Positions 14,358-14,682 of a stretch of DNA of 14,682 bases are shown one piece after another; the first letter of the stretch is position 1; the number at the start of each line of letters is the position of its first letter. The stretch is from contig CALAHL010000238.1 of NCBI GenBank assembly GCA_937891725.1, positions 1 to 14,682 on the forward strand, given 5' to 3'. The notes below the pieces were generated by a model. It made no database searches and had not been told where the DNA came from. It saw only the letters and a program-made list of their open reading frames with translations. The translations under genes and the position numbers were made by a program. This DNA is from an uncultured Rhodospirillaceae bacterium (GTDB taxonomy: Bacteria > Pseudomonadota > Alphaproteobacteria > Thalassobaculales > Thalassobaculaceae).

Positions 14358-14682
14358 ATGTCACAGCAGTTTTCCAATCCGGTCGTTCGGTGGATTGACC
14401 ATCGCCTTCCGGTCTTCACCTTCATGAACCACGAGCTCACCGAGTATCCGACTCCTCGGAACCTGAGCTATTGGTGGAATTTCGGATCGCTCGCCGGCAT
14501 CACGCTGGTGATCATGATCGTCTCGGGTATCACGCTCGCGATGCACTATACAGCACACGTCGATTACGCCTTCGACAGCGTCGAGCGCATTATGCGCGAC
14601 GTCAATTACGGATGGCTGATCCGCTATATCCACATGAACGGCGCCAGCTTCTTCTTCATCGTCGTCTACATCCACATCTTCC
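14358..14682 (+). CDS. petB: Cytochrome b subunit of the bc1 complex (3' partial)
   Basis: The first 108 residues of cytochrome b are present; the gene runs off the right edge. The subunit binds two b hemes and forms the quinone sites of complex III in the inner membrane. Visible features are the N-terminal MSQQFSNPVVRWIDHRLPVF, the conserved stretch TPRNLSYWWNFGSLAGITLV entering helix A, and the start of helix B, YIHMNGASFFFIVVYIH. H92 and H106, 14 residues apart, are the helix B ligands for the low- and high-potential hemes. GGGAG ahead of ATG 14358 serves as the SD. It is co-transcribed with petA; cytochrome c1 (petC) is expected next, outside the window. Confidence 0.96.
   Translation, partial: MSQQFSNPVVRWIDHRLPVFTFMNHELTEYPTPRNLSYWWNFGSLAGITLVIMIVSGITLAMHYTAHVDYAFDSVERIMRDVNYGWLIRYIHMNGASFFFIVVYIHIF

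Overview
The window looks like chromosomal DNA of a high-GC alphaproteobacterium, probably close to Rhodospirillales. This rests on gene content rather than a search: a Rieske protein with a short twin-arginine signal followed directly by cytochrome b (fbc/pet order), a complete yejABEF importer, GC-rich codon use and SD-type starts. I see no phage, integrase, transposase, CRISPR, tRNA or rRNA.

Layout. (1) Positions 2-1780: the C-terminal part of a large membrane-anchored protein with a vWA-like segment and a cysteine-free glutamine-amidotransferase-like domain. (2) Positions 1781-1927: an AT-rich spacer with two overlapping palindromes, then a small orphan gene of unknown function (1928-2254). 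(3) Positions 2299-4689: a LysR regulator divergent from wrbA and a pirin (yhhW-like) gene, the pirin interrupted by a one-base frameshift and followed by a strong hairpin terminator. (4) Positions 4730-5089 (minus): a PilZ-domain gene whose N-terminal RRxxxR motif is in frame but cut off from its best start codon by a TGA. (5) Positions 5104-6514: a long AT-richer leader with a hairpin, then an unrecognised 344-residue soluble protein and its terminator. (6) Positions 6686-12386: yejA-yejB-yejE-yejF, a complete peptide/muropeptide-type ABC importer in one operon. (7) Positions 12395-13613 (minus): trmL, a tRNA wobble 2'-O-methyltransferase, and a lone SsuB/TauB-type ABC ATPase with no permease beside it. 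(8) Position 13700 to the right edge: the start of the cytochrome bc1 operon (petA, petB).

How they work together. The wrbA-pirin pair with its divergent LysR resembles a quinone/electrophile or redox-stress module. The Yej proteins form one transporter: periplasmic binding protein, two permeases and a fused double ATPase. PetA and PetB are the first two subunits of respiratory complex III. The other genes look like independent housekeeping or unknown units.

I found no clear new multi-gene system. The observations most worth checking are the two single-site lesions in neighbouring genes (pirin and PilZ), the unrecognised 344-residue protein next to PilZ, the stranded ABC ATPase behind trmL, and the ambiguous promoter/start region of petA with its perfect 16-bp palindrome.
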